From assembly GCA_037953625.1 (NCBI GenBank), contig CM075651.1, positions 134,568,501 through 134,632,500 of the forward strand: a stretch of 64,000 nt of DNA. The letters are read 5' to 3'. Positions 22,823 through 33,919 of the stretch are shown here, one piece after another; position 1 is the stretch's first letter; every line of letters starts with the position of its first letter. Below the pieces are notes generated by a model that saw only the letters and a list, made by a program, of their open reading frames with translations, did not search any database and had not been told where the DNA came from. Made by a program: the position numbers and the translations under genes. Origin of the DNA: Crotalaria pallida (lineage: Eukaryota; Streptophyta; Magnoliopsida; Fabales; Fabaceae).

Positions 22823-23539
22823 AAGAGTAAGGAAAAAGTTTTCATTTTCAATAGTTCTATTGGTTTGTTGAAACAAGCGAAAAATAAGAATTCACTTGGG
22901 CACATTTAGAGCTAGATTGGAGATGAGCATAACAATAGGATAGTTAAAAATTTTATCCCTAATACCCTCAACAGTAACACTATTGTTTCTACCATCATCA
23001 CATTATCATCACCTTCACCATCTAATTAATGCCATCGTATTTGGTGTGCACCAAGCACTAGACATGATAAGAGTTATCATGTTCATATCTTATCTGGCTC
23101 CAATCATACTCTCCAACATATCCTATCTTTAACCTATCACGACCACCAAGCGAGCCCTTATTAATAGAAATTTTAAGCATTATTTTTTGCAATGATATAT
23201 GTGTGTGTGTATATATATATATATCAAGATTGGTAGAGAGCTAGAGATAGAATGGAAGAGAGAGAAACAAAGCGTTGGAGAGAGCGAGAAGAAAAAACAT
23301 TAAATTCCTAATGAAAATGGGAAAATAAAAGAATTAAAAAAAAGGACAAACGAAAAGATAAAAATATGAATTTTCGAAAACTCCCATAGAATCAAACAAA
23401 TGAAGATGTTCTACCTTTCATGTCTTGCATGGCCTTAAGGCTTTAAAAGCACTCACCAAAACCTAGATTCAAAGAGACATCGTACCACCATCACCAATAT
23501 TCATAGCCGCTCATCTATTTTCCATCCACCACCACGAAA

Positions 23540-23885
23540 GTGTCAAATAATTATTTGCAATCAAGGATGAGCTTAAGCTCCATTAGTACTGGTGGTGGTA
23601 ATAGTAGTAGTGGTAGAAACAATTGTGCCGATAATTTGGAAAGCAATGGAAATATAAACCTTGCAGTGCTTGCAAATTTTGCAAGAACAAATGCTCAACT
23701 GGATGCATTTTTGCTCCTTATTTCGATTCTGATCAAGGTGTAGCTCACTTTGCTGTTGTACTTATGGTTTTTGAAGCTAGTAACCTCTCAAAGCTCCTTG
23801 TTAAACAAAAGGCTTGATGTAATAAATAGCATTATTTTTTAATCAGATTCACGACAAAAAGATCCCATGTATGGTTGTGTTCGAC
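23540..23885 (+). pseudogene. LBD pseudogene, half 4B, interrupted by the Athila insertion
   Basis: The start codon is changed to GTG. A 14-base deletion follows SKLL (GCTCCTTGTTAAACAAAAGG). The retrotransposon cuts it just after the DP-YGCV coding region, and the LQQQV part continues at 33851-33880. Confidence 0.8.
23881..23885 (+). other. Athila target site duplication, left copy
   Basis: TCGAC, repeated at 33851-33855. Sister units read GTTCGACAAATTC without a break. Confidence 0.95.
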
Positions 23886-24941
23886 TGATGAGCATTTTAT
23901 TTCCCATTATTCCTTGCATTATTTTACTCCTATTATTGATACTTGTTGCCCATTTGACATTGATTAGCTTGATTTATTGATTTAGAGTTTATTGGACTAA
24001 TATTCCGAATATTGTTTAATTTGGGATTATTTGGCCTAATTAATTCTATTTCTATTTTCAGGTCATATGTGGCACAAGGACACTTTGGGAAGTTTGGAAA
24101 TGAAGATTGAAGTATTGAAGTGAAGATTGTAATTTGCATTTAGGTCCCTTTTTAATTGTAATTTTCAGAATAGTGTTTCTTAGGACTTGGGCCCATGTTT
24201 TAGGCCCATTTTCATGTCTAAAGAGGGGAAATTCGTGTAACCCCCAAGACACACTCCCATTTCAGATTTCTCACTCTCTCTCTAGGTTAGAACTTCTCTC
24301 TTGGCTCTCCCAAGTGGTGGTGGCTGCTAGGGTTTTGTTCTTCCCCATTTCTACTCGTTTTTCTTCATTTATGGCCATGGAAGGCTAGACTTCAAGGGTT
24401 AATCCCTTTGGTATTGTATTATCTACTCTTGAGCTCTTGTTATTAATGCAATTTCATTTTCTCTTCTCTGTTTTCATGTTTATCGATGTGTAGTGGTTTG
24501 CTTAATTCCATTTCGTAGAGATAATACATGAATATAAATGCTTAATTTGTATTAACTCGTAAAAACTCCAATTCTGGTTTCTGATGCTTAATTAGAAGTT
24601 AGGGTTTGGAGTGATAACTGAATTTTCGCTTAGTATTTGGTTATCACGAGTTGGACAGAGGAGAGGAGAGGAATCGATCTTTAGTGAGCTAGGATTGAGT
24701 AGTGTACGTAGCCAAAGGGGTTTGCCCGCTTTTGTTTCTGATTTTCTTAGTTTTTATATTCTGTTTATGTTTTGTTCTTCACATTTGTCACACACAAAAC
24801 CCCCCCCCCCCCCCCATTTTACTGCACACTACGTGTTTGATACTTTGCCTAGACCGATATTCGCTGGGAAACGACCTAGGATCACCTTCCTAGTACTACA
24901 GAATAAACACCTTTTATTTTGATCGGGTACGGCCTCGATCA
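23886..24941 (+). repeat. 5' LTR of the Athila element
   Basis: 1056 bp, from TGATGAGC to CTCGATCA. Compared base by base with the 3' LTR, I find one substitution (C at 24675 against A at 33592) and a longer C tract (16 against 7) with one fewer A before it. Confidence 0.95.
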
Positions 24942-24946
24942 AAATT

Positions 24947-24964
24947 TGGCGCCGTTGCCGGGGA
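24947..24964 (+). promoter_or_regulatory. primer binding site for tRNA-Asp
   Basis: TGGCGCCGTTGCCGGGGA, 5 bases after the LTR, is complementary to the 3' end of plant tRNA-Asp(GUC) over 18 bases. It is the site of minus-strand DNA priming. Confidence 0.92.
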
Positions 24965-25630
24965 CTATCGGTTCTTGCCAAAGATCATACAGTAGTTAAT
25001 TAGATTAGTTAGTGTAGTTAGTGTGTGAATAAGCATTCTGATAACTGATTGAAAGTTGCCATGTTTGCTGATTTGCTGTTCTGCACAACTGATGCTATTC
25101 TAGTGATTCTGTGAGTGCCATTCAACATAGCTGCGGGTGGAATTTTTGCACGAAAATTGGTATCCACACTTGTTTCATCATATATTAGTGTTTTGATGCA
25201 TCACAGACACTCAGATATGCACTGGTTGTGAGTTCCAGAAAAATTTTCCAAGTTTCAGCAGCACTTACTATAAATAGGCATAACTTTTGATCAGTAACTC
25301 GGAATTTGACGAATTTTATATCAAATCGAAGGGAATTTTCTGAATAATCTGATTTTTCTGACTTTGTCAGAAAACCCCTTCGTTTGGATCCTGAAAAAGC
25401 TTGTTTACTATTTCTTTTTTATTTTACAAGTTCTATTTTCTTAGTTTTTGGTCACTGTTTTAATTCTTTGACTTGGTTCCCTTTTGAATTTTGTCCTCAA
25501 ACTTTCTGTGATATGTTTTCATGATTTTAGGGTGCTGAAAAAAATAAAGAAAAAAATTTTAAAAAATAATAAATTTTGGTCATGCATATCTGTTACAGTA
25601 TGCTATGGTTGATGCTGTTCTGTTCAGTAC
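24965..25630 (+). other. untranslated leader of the Athila RNA
   Basis: This is an AT-rich 666-bp leader between the primer site and the Gag-Pol start codon. It presumably carries packaging and dimerisation signals. I see no ORF. Confidence 0.7.
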
Positions 25631-28600
25631 ATGACTAGGGGCAACCCAAGTTATTTGCATCCTTATAACCCTGAAATTGATAGAACTTATCACAGATTAG
25701 TTAGACAAAATAGGAATCAGTCATTAGATAGTGAGTCAGAGTCATCTTATAGTCCATCTAATTCTGATTCTGTTTCTATTTCTTCTATTCCTTCTACTTT
25801 TATTCAATCTGATTCTATATATTGTGATAACATGGCTCAACCCCCACCAAGGGAAAGGACACTTAGGGAGCTGGCTGCACCTGACTTCACTATTGAAGAC
25901 TCGTGTATCCGGTATCCTGATGAGGATGTTCCTTTTGAGCTTAGAACAGGACTAATCCATTTGTTGCCCAAGTTTCATGGTCTTGCAGGTGAGGATCCTC
26001 ATAAGCATCTCAAGAAATTCCATATAGTGTGCACCACAATGAAACCACATGATGTGCAAGAGGATCATGTCTGTCTCAGAGCATTTCCACATTCCTTAGA
26101 GGGTCTAGCACAAGATTGGTTATCTGACTTGGCCCCTGGTTCCATCACAAGCTGGGATGACTTGAAGAGGGCATTTCTGGAAAAATTCTTCCCTGCAAAT
26201 AGGACCACTGCAATCAGAAAGGAAATTTCTGGTATCAGGCAACAACATGGAGAGAGTCTCTATGATTATTGGGAGAGATTCAAGAGGTTGTGTGCTTCCT
26301 GCCCTCACCATCAGATCTCAGAGCAGCTTCTCATCCAGTACTTTTATGAAGGTCTCAACTTCATGGAAAGAAACATGGTAGATGCTGCAAGTGGGGGTAC
26401 ATTGGGAGATATGACACCCTTACAAGCCAGGAGCAAAATTGAGAAGATGGCTTCCAACTGTCAACAATTCCATGCAAGAAGCAACAGTGATGCAATAGTT
26501 GTGAGGGATGTAAATGATGTTGGTGCAGACTCGGGCAAGGTTGAGAAGCTTGAGCAGAAAATTGATTCTCTCACAACATTGGTCACACAATTGGCTGTCA
26601 ATCAGAAAAAGATGATACTTCCTGCTAGAGTGTGTGGCATATGCACATCCATTGAGCACCCCACAGATGCATGCCCTTCCCTTCAGCAGCAACAGCCGAT
26701 GACAAGTGGTGACCAACCCGAGGCCTATGCAGCAAACATATACAACAATAGAGGCCCACAACAACATAATCATGACCTCTCTTCCAATAGATACAACCCT
26801 GGATGGAGGAACCATCCCAATCTGAAGTGGTCTGATCAACAACAACCTCCTCCTAATGTTCCATTTCAGAACACCGCTGGACCGAGCAGACCACCATATG
26901 TACCTCCTCCAATCCAACAGCAAAGGCAACAACAGCAGCAAGTGGTTCATCCTTCACCATCAGCCCCTCCATCCAACCAACCTACCTTGGAGGAGTTGGT
27001 GAGGCAAATGACCATGCAAAACCTCCAATTTCAACAAGAGACTAGAGCATCCATTCAGAGACAAGAGGCATCCATTCAGACTTTGACAAATCAGATGGGT
27101 CAAATGGCAACTTCTCTCAACAACTTGCAATCTCAAAATTCTGACAAGTTGCCATCCCAAACTGTGATCAACCCTCAGAATCAGAATGTGAGTGCCATCA
27201 ACCTGAGGTCGGGAAAGCAGATTGTCACACCCACACCACAACCTAACCTCAACAATGATGCTCTAGCTTCCTCTAAAGGGAAGAGCCAAGTGGTAGATGA
27301 AGGTGAGCATGCTAGCACCAAAGAGAATCATCCAACTCAACCCTCCTCGACTTCAACCACAAGCCCTGCTGTTGTCCTACAACCTCCTCCTGTTCCTCTT
27401 CCATTCCCACCAAGAGTGCCTCAAAACAAAAGGGTGGAAGAGGTGGACAAGGACATTCTTGACACATTCAGGAAGGTGGAAGTCAACATACCCCTTCTTG
27501 ATGCAATAAAACAGATTCCAAGGTATGCGAAGTTCCTTAAGGAGTTGTGCACTCATAAGAGAAGACTCAAGGGCAATGAGAGGATAAGCATGGGAAGGAA
27601 TGTCTCCGCTCTCATAGGTAAACCTATCCCTCACATTCCTGAAAAATGTAAGGATCCTGGAACTTTCTCTATACCTTGCATCATAGGCAATGTTAAGTTT
27701 GAAAATGCTATGCTAGATTTAGGAGCATCCATAAATGTCATGCCTATGTCTGTTTTTAAGTCTCTTTCTCTTGGACCTCTTCAACCTACGGGTGTAGTGA
27801 TTCAATTGGCAAATAGAAGTACTGCCCACCCCGCAGGTTTGATAGAGGATGTCTTGGTTCGGGTTGAAGAGTTGATCTTCCCTGCTGATTTTTACATACT
27901 TGATATGGAAGATGACTCTCCCCGTAATGTTGTTCCTATTATTTTGGGGAGGCCATTTTTGAAAACAGCCCGAACCAAGATAGATGTGCATTCAGGTTCA
28001 CTTTCCATGGAGTTTGATGGCAGTGTGATCCGATTTGACATTTTCCATGCTATGAAACATTTTCCTGAGGATCACTCTGTTTTCCATATGGACTTGCTTG
28101 ATGATTTGATAGATGAGCATATGCTTGACTTTTTGCATCATGATTTTGAATTGCCATCTTTCACTGATTCATTTCCTTGTCCATCATGCACTAACTCTGG
28201 ATGGTGCACCGCATGCACTGAAATAGCCCAGTTTTTAGACTCTGCTACTGCATCTGATGATTCATATGTTATAGATTCAGATTATGCTAACCCTAACCCC
28301 ATATCTGTTATGCATGAGTCTGATTTACTTGTTCAGGTGCAGGCAGCAGAATCCATTTCTGTTGTCCCTTTAGTTCCATCTATTATGCAGGCACCCTCAT
28401 TGGACCTGAAGCCCCTCCCTCCTCATCTCAAATATGCTTACTTGGAGGATGAGCAGAAACTCCCAGTGATCATCTCTACCTCACTTTCTGTTGATCAAGA
28501 GGAGAAACTACTGGATGTGATAAGAAAGAACAAGAGGGCAATTGGATGGACTTTAGCGGATATTCCTGGAATTAGCCCCTCCATGTGCATGCACCGCATT

Positions 28601-31327
28601 TTGTTGGAGGATGGGGCTAAACCAGTGAGACAACCCCAAAGACGATTGAACCCCCAGATTCTTGATGTGGTTAAGAAAGAGGTCACCAAGCTGCTCCAAG
28701 CGGGTATCATCTACCCAATTTCAGATAGCACTTGGGTGAGCCCGGTGCAAGTTGTCCCCAAGAAGTCTGGTGTCACAGTTGTAAAAAATGAGAAGGATGA
28801 GCTGATTCCCACTAGAGTGCAGAACAGTTGGAGAGTCTGCATTGATTACAGAAAGCTCAACCAGGCGACTCGCAAGGATCATTTCCCTCTCCCCTTCATT
28901 GATCAGATGTTGGAGCGCCTGGCAGGTAAATCTCATTATTGCTTCTTAGATGGATTCTCTGGTTATTTTCAAATTTGCATTGCACCAGAGGACCAACATA
29001 AGACCACATTTACCTGTCCGTTTGGAACATTTGCATATAGAAAGATGCCTTTTGGCCTATGCAATGCTCCTGCCACATTTCAAAGATGTATGATGAGTAT
29101 TTTCGCTGACTTGCTCGAGCATTGCATAGAGGTCTTCATGGATGATTTTAGTGTTTATGGCTCCTCATTTGATGCATGTCTTGATAATTTGACTAAGGTG
29201 CTTAACAGGTGCATTGAGACTAACCTTGTCTTGAATTTTGAAAAATGCCACTTCATGGTAGAACAAGGCATAGTCTTAGGGCACATTGTTTCACACAAGG
29301 GCATAGAAGTTGACCCTGCTAAGCTGCATGTAATATCACATTTGCCTTACCCCTCTTGCGTGCGAGAGGTGCGTTCTTTTCTTGGTCATGCAGGTTTCTA
29401 TCGCAGGTTTATTCAGAACTTTAGCAACATTGCCCTTCCTCTTTCCAAGTTGCTTCAAAAGGATGCCCCATGGGAATTTGGAGACCAATGCAAGAGGGCA
29501 TTTGATGAATTGAAGAAAGCACTGACCACCACTCCCATCATCCAACCACCTGATTGGACCCTCCCATTTGAGCTCATGACTGATGCTTCAAATTATGCTT
29601 TGGGAGCAGTTCTCTCCCAAAGGGTTGGTAAGCTGTCGCATGTGATTTATTATGCTTCTAGGACTTTAGATGCAGCACAGGTTAATTACACAACAACTGA
29701 AAAAGAACTTTTGGCTATTGTTTTTGCACTTGACAAGTTTAGATCATATTTGCTTGGTTCTAAGGTTGTAGTGTACACTGATCATGCTGCTCTGAAGTAT
29801 CTTTTGAAAAAGACAGATTCCAAACCTAGGTTGATTAGGTGGATGTTGCTCCTCCAGGAGTTTGATCTTGAGATTCAGGATCGGAGTGGTGCGCATAACC
29901 TTGTCGCAGACCACTTGAGCAGGATAGAGAGAGAGGAGGATGCATTTCCTATCCGGGATAACTTCCCGGATGAGCAGCTTTTATCTTTACATGTTTCCCA
30001 TCCCCTTCCCCAAACTCCTTGGTTTGCAGACATTGTTAATTATCTCGTTGCTTCTGTTTTTCCTGCCTTGGCATCCAAAGCTCAAAGAGACAAATTAAAG
30101 AGCGATGCCAAGCATTATGTATGGGATGACCCCTATTTATGGCGTTTTTGCAGTGATCAGGTCATTCGCAGGTGCATTCCAGACCAGGAGATCCAATCGG
30201 TTCTCCAATTTTGCCATGCTTCACCAGTGGGAGGCCACCTTGGTACTCAAAGGACAGCACGAAAGGTGCTGGATTCTGGATTTTATTGGCCTACCATTTT
30301 TAAGGATGCGAGCAACATCTGCAGCTCGTGTGAGCAGTGTCAAAGAGCAGGAGGCGCCCTATCTTGGAGGCAACAGATGCCGCAACAACCTATGTTGTTT
30401 TGTGAGGTGTTTGACGTCTGGGGTATAGATTTCATGGGCCCCTTTCCTATTTCTTTTGGTTTTTATTATATCTTACTTGCTGTGGATTACGTATCCAAAT
30501 GGGTGGAAGCTAAGGCCACCAGGACTAATGATGCTCAGGTTGTTGTAGATTTTGTCAGGTCTAATATCCTTTGCAGGTTTGGCATACCTAGAGCCATAGT
30601 CAGTGACCAAGGCACACACTTCTGCAATAGATCCATGCAAGCTTTGCTCAAGAAGTATGGGGTTGTGCACAAAGTCTCTACACCCTATCACCCCCAAACC
30701 AACGGGCAAGCGGAGATTTCAAATAGAGAGATCAAGCGGATTTTGGAGAAGATGGTGAAGCCTAATAGAAAGGATTGGAGCACACGATTGGAGGATGCTC
30801 TGTGGGCCCATCGGACCGCTTACAAGGCACCCATAGGGATGTCACCCTATCGGGTTGTCTTTGGTAAGGCGTGCCACCTGCCTGTGGAGATAGAGCACCG
30901 TGCATATTGGGCTGTGAAGCAATGTAACTTAGCTCTTGATCAAGCGGGTGAGGAGAGGAAGCTGCAGTTGAGTGAGCTAGATGAGATCCGCTTGGAGGCC
31001 TATGAGAACTCCAAATTCTACAAAGAGAAGACCAAGAAGCTTCATGATAACTCCATTTCCAGAAAGGAGTTCTTGGTTGGTCAAAAAGTTTTGCTCTACA
31101 ACTCTAGGCTTGGACTCATGAGTGGAAAGCTCCGCTCTAAATGGATTGGACCGTTTGTAGTCACCCAAGTGTTTCCTTATGGCACTGTGGAGATCAAGAG
31201 TGAGTCCACGAACAAGAGCTTCAAAGTCAATGGCCACCGACTCAAGCCTTTCCTAACCACCCCTTCTTTGGATGATGCACCTGTGGAGGAGGCCTCATTG
31301 GTCGACCCCACTTTTGAACAACCATGA
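25631..31327 (+). CDS. Gag-Pol polyprotein, Athila lineage, 1898 aa, intact
   Basis: One frame encodes the whole set. Gag spans roughly residues 75-300 (ELAAPDF start; WDDLKRAFLEKFFP), with a zinc knuckle CX2CX4HX4C at C335-C348. A Gln/Pro-rich linker follows. The aspartic protease has LDLGAS with Asp696. The reverse transcriptase has FMDD at 1169-1172 (catalytic Asp1171 and 1172). RNase H starts around MTDAS, Asp1318. Integrase has an HHCC zinc finger (H1529, H1536, C1567, C1570) and a D,D-35-E triad at D1600, D1659 and E1695, followed by a C-terminal region with no chromodomain. I chose the ATG at 25631 because the MTRGNPSYLHPYNPEI opening resembles Athila Gag starts; Met68 is the alternative. 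There is no frameshift or stop between gag and pol, so Gag must be produced by processing or another mechanism. All key residues are present. Confidence 0.95.
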   Translation: MTRGNPSYLHPYNPEIDRTYHRLVRQNRNQSLDSESESSYSPSNSDSVSISSIPSTFIQSDSIYCDNMAQPPPRERTLRELAAPDFTIEDSCIRYPDEDVPFELRTGLIHLLPKFHGLAGEDPHKHLKKFHIVCTTMKPHDVQEDHVCLRAFPHSLEGLAQDWLSDLAPGSITSWDDLKRAFLEKFFPANRTTAIRKEISGIRQQHGESLYDYWERFKRLCASCPHHQISEQLLIQYFYEGLNFMERNMVDAASGGTLGDMTPLQARSKIEKMASNCQQFHARSNSDAIVVRDVNDVGADSGKVEKLEQKIDSLTTLVTQLAVNQKKMILPARVCGICTSIEHPTDACPSLQQQQPMTSGDQPEAYAANIYNNRGPQQHNHDLSSNRYNPGWRNHPNLKWSDQQQPPPNVPFQNTAGPSRPPYVPPPIQQQRQQQQQVVHPSPSAPPSNQPTLEELVRQMTMQNLQFQQETRASIQRQEASIQTLTNQMGQMATSLNNLQSQNSDKLPSQTVINPQNQNVSAINLRSGKQIVTPTPQPNLNNDALASSKGKSQVVDEGEHASTKENHPTQPSSTSTTSPAVVLQPPPVPLPFPPRVPQNKRVEEVDKDILDTFRKVEVNIPLLDAIKQIPRYAKFLKELCTHKRRLKGNERISMGRNVSALIGKPIPHIPEKCKDPGTFSIPCIIGNVKFENAMLDLGASINVMPMSVFKSLSLGPLQPTGVVIQLANRSTAHPAGLIEDVLVRVEELIFPADFYILDMEDDSPRNVVPIILGRPFLKTARTKIDVHSGSLSMEFDGSVIRFDIFHAMKHFPEDHSVFHMDLLDDLIDEHMLDFLHHDFELPSFTDSFPCPSCTNSGWCTACTEIAQFLDSATASDDSYVIDSDYANPNPISVMHESDLLVQVQAAESISVVPLVPSIMQAPSLDLKPLPPHLKYAYLEDEQKLPVIISTSLSVDQEEKLLDVIRKNKRAIGWTLADIPGISPSMCMHRILLEDGAKPVRQPQRRLNPQILDVVKKEVTKLLQAGIIYPISDSTWVSPVQVVPKKSGVTVVKNEKDELIPTRVQNSWRVCIDYRKLNQATRKDHFPLPFIDQMLERLAGKSHYCFLDGFSGYFQICIAPEDQHKTTFTCPFGTFAYRKMPFGLCNAPATFQRCMMSIFADLLEHCIEVFMDDFSVYGSSFDACLDNLTKVLNRCIETNLVLNFEKCHFMVEQGIVLGHIVSHKGIEVDPAKLHVISHLPYPSCVREVRSFLGHAGFYRRFIQNFSNIALPLSKLLQKDAPWEFGDQCKRAFDELKKALTTTPIIQPPDWTLPFELMTDASNYALGAVLSQRVGKLSHVIYYASRTLDAAQVNYTTTEKELLAIVFALDKFRSYLLGSKVVVYTDHAALKYLLKKTDSKPRLIRWMLLLQEFDLEIQDRSGAHNLVADHLSRIEREEDAFPIRDNFPDEQLLSLHVSHPLPQTPWFADIVNYLVASVFPALASKAQRDKLKSDAKHYVWDDPYLWRFCSDQVIRRCIPDQEIQSVLQFCHASPVGGHLGTQRTARKVLDSGFYWPTIFKDASNICSSCEQCQRAGGALSWRQQMPQQPMLFCEVFDVWGIDFMGPFPISFGFYYILLAVDYVSKWVEAKATRTNDAQVVVDFVRSNILCRFGIPRAIVSDQGTHFCNRSMQALLKKYGVVHKVSTPYHPQTNGQAEISNREIKRILEKMVKPNRKDWSTRLEDALWAHRTAYKAPIGMSPYRVVFGKACHLPVEIEHRAYWAVKQCNLALDQAGEERKLQLSELDEIRLEAYENSKFYKEKTKKLHDNSISRKEFLVGQKVLLYNSRLGLMSGKLRSKWIGPFVVTQVFPYGTVEIKSESTNKSFKVNGHRLKPFLTTPSLDDAPVEEASLVDPTFEQP

Positions 31328-31428
31328 CTTAGGGAGTCTCCTTTTCTCCTTCCTTACTCTTTTTATTACACTTGTCTATATCTGTCTGATTCTGCTATTT
31401 GTGTTCCATTGAGGACAATGTGTGATTT

Positions 31429-31445
31429 AAGTGTGGGGGGGAGAG
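31429..31445 (+). promoter_or_regulatory. internal polypurine-like tract
   Basis: AAGTGTGGGGGGGAGAG, about 100 bp after the pol stop. It is very like the terminal tract and may be a second plus-strand primer or a relic marking the former pol-env boundary. Confidence 0.5.
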
Positions 31446-32153
31446 TAGTTTAGGTTGCATATTTTGCTTTGATTTTTTTTAGGTTTTGCTTAGTTTTGGG
31501 CATTTTCTTGCATGTTTTTGCTTCACTTTAGTAGAGTTTTGGTATCTCGTGTCTGAATTCATGCATTTCTGTGTGTAAAGTTGCTTTTGATAATTAAGAG
31601 GTGGTAACACTGTGATAGAATTATCCCTTTTGTGAGGATTTGAGCCTTAATTGTGGGTGGATTGCTATATATGCCACCTAATTTTCTTTCATGTGTGATT
31701 GCACTCTGGATTACTTGCACTCTAGAACTTGACTTGACTCTTGTTGATACTTGATTGCTCATGCACATTTTGAAATGATTTAGGCACTTTCTTTCTTGAA
31801 TAAGCTACTAGCCATATGAGCCTACCTTGAATGAATGTATCCTTTGCTAGCCCCTTTGAGCCTTTTTATCCATTTCCATGTTCTTTAGCTCATTACAAGC
31901 CTATGACTGAAAAACCATGATTGTCCTAACCTTAGGGAATTTTGGAGCTTTGGAATTGTTTTGGGAATGGGTATTAGGTAAGAAGTGTGCTTTATGCTTT
32001 AATTGGTTGAGTTCTTGGTTTTGCCTCATTGGTTGTTATAGTTATGGCTTCATCTTCATGCCATTTGTGTTGTTTCTTCTTTTCTTTTTGTATATCTCTC
32101 AAAAACAAAAAAAAAATAGAAGACAAAAATACAAAAAAAAAAAATGCAAAAAT

Positions 32154-32184
<31 letters not shown>

Positions 32185-32787
32185 GTGAATAAAAGGTTGT
32201 TGAGGCAAAGAGGATTGGAATTAGTGGTTGTTGATTTTGGGGTGGATTTTGCTTACTTTTTACTTATTCCCCATTGCTCCTCTATTCCTTTGGTTTTAGC
32301 TACATTCCCATATTTTTATCCTACCTTGTCCTTGGCCCCATTACAACCCTTAAAAGACCTTTTGATCATTTTGTGCATGTGTGTTGATGGTTGATGTTAG
32401 AGGTTTGTCAAGCTTATGGTTGTGTTTGTTTTTCATGATGTGCCTTGAGTGTAAATAATGATTAACCCCAAACACTTGAGTGTAAACACTTTTGAGTGAT
32501 CCTTGTGAGTTCCTATCATCTTTGTGACTATCCTCTTGATGTCATTGGTTTCTTTGCATACTTGAAGTAATTGGATGATGTTCGCGGATGCTTTGACTCT
32601 TTGATCCTTAACCATTTTGTGTGCTTGAGTTTGCCCATTTCTTTGCATTTCCTAGAATTCATTGTGAAGTATGTAATCTCTTAGGTTAGCATTTCTTAGT
32701 TGTAGTCATCTTGTTGCATTATTCACTTTGGTGCATATTGATCTTCATAGTCCTATCTTTTGGTTTTGCCCAGGAGTGCAAAAGGAT

Positions 32788-32800
32788 AAGTGTGGGGGTA
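32788..32800 (+). promoter_or_regulatory. polypurine tract of the Athila element
   Basis: AAGTGTGGGGGTA lies two bases before the 3' LTR start TGATGAGC. It is the expected primer for plus-strand synthesis. Confidence 0.8.
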
Positions 32801-32802
32801 TT

Positions 32803-33850
32803 TGATGAGCATTTTATTTCCCATTATTCCTTGCATTATTTTACTCCTATTATTGATACTTGTTGCCCATTTGACATTGATTAGCTTGATTTATTGATTT
32901 AGAGTTTATTGGACTAATATTCCGAATATTGTTTAATTTGGGATTATTTGGCCTAATTAATTCTATTTCTATTTTCAGGTCATATGTGGCACAAGGACAC
33001 TTTGGGAAGTTTGGAAATGAAGATTGAAGTATTGAAGTGAAGATTGTAATTTGCATTTAGGTCCCTTTTTAATTGTAATTTTCAGAATAGTGTTTCTTAG
33101 GACTTGGGCCCATGTTTTAGGCCCATTTTCATGTCTAAAGAGGGGAAATTCGTGTAACCCCCAAGACACACTCCCATTTCAGATTTCTCACTCTCTCTCT
33201 AGGTTAGAACTTCTCTCTTGGCTCTCCCAAGTGGTGGTGGCTGCTAGGGTTTTGTTCTTCCCCATTTCTACTCGTTTTTCTTCATTTATGGCCATGGAAG
33301 GCTAGACTTCAAGGGTTAATCCCTTTGGTATTGTATTATCTACTCTTGAGCTCTTGTTATTAATGCAATTTCATTTTCTCTTCTCTGTTTTCATGTTTAT
33401 CGATGTGTAGTGGTTTGCTTAATTCCATTTCGTAGAGATAATACATGAATATAAATGCTTAATTTGTATTAACTCGTAAAAACTCCAATTCTGGTTTCTG
33501 ATGCTTAATTAGAAGTTAGGGTTTGGAGTGATAACTGAATTTTCGCTTAGTATTTGGTTATCACGAGTTGGACAGAGGAGAGGAGAGGAATAGATCTTTA
33601 GTGAGCTAGGATTGAGTAGTGTACGTAGCCAAAGGGGTTTGCCCGCTTTTGTTTCTGATTTTCTTAGTTTTTATATTCTGTTTATGTTTTGTTCTTCACA
33701 TTTGTCACACACAAAAACCCCCCCATTTTACTGCACACTACGTGTTTGATACTTTGCCTAGACCGATATTCGCTGGGAAACGACCTAGGATCACCTTCCT
33801 AGTACTACAGAATAAACACCTTTTATTTTGATCGGGTACGGCCTCGATCA
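32803..33850 (+). repeat. 3' LTR of the Athila element
   Basis: 1048 bp. The length difference from the 5' LTR is fully explained by the A/C homopolymer at about 33713-33724. Confidence 0.95.
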
Positions 33851-33919
33851 TCGACAAATTCTTTCCCTTCAACAACAGGTAATCTATTATTCTGTGATTC
33901 CGACATTATAATAGATTAC

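Larger units (their letters stand above)
31328..32802 (+). other. post-pol region of the Athila element without env
   Basis: This 1.47-kb stretch has no env-like ORF with signal peptide or transmembrane design. A Lys-rich frame (31917-32192) comes from an A-rich tract at about 32100-32190. A polypurine-like AAGTGTGGGGGGGAGAG lies near its start (31429-31445), and a second one adjoins the 3' LTR. Confidence 0.8.
23886..33850 (+). mobile_element. complete Athila-lineage Ty3/gypsy LTR retrotransposon
   Basis: This 9965-bp element has near-identical LTRs, a perfect 5-bp TSD, a tRNA-Asp primer site, one uninterrupted Gag-Pol frame and a polypurine tract. The gene order (gag, protease, RT, RNase H, integrase) is Ty3/gypsy. 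The DLGAS protease motif, FMDDFSVYG in RT, the Asp primer and the absence of a chromodomain indicate the Athila branch. No env-like ORF, often found in Athila after pol, is present. It is the youngest datable insertion here. Confidence 0.95.

Noticed and set aside
23540..23743. Repeated small frames reading MSNN..SSISTGGGNSSSG..LLISILIKV in many LBD halves
   Set aside because: After the first 40 codons these run in the wrong frame through the LBD exon. The cysteine block is read in another frame, so they are by-products of a frameshifted pseudogene.
31917..32394. Possible env or other protein after Athila pol
   Set aside because: The Lys-rich part is a translated A-rich tract, and there is no env-like organisation or length.
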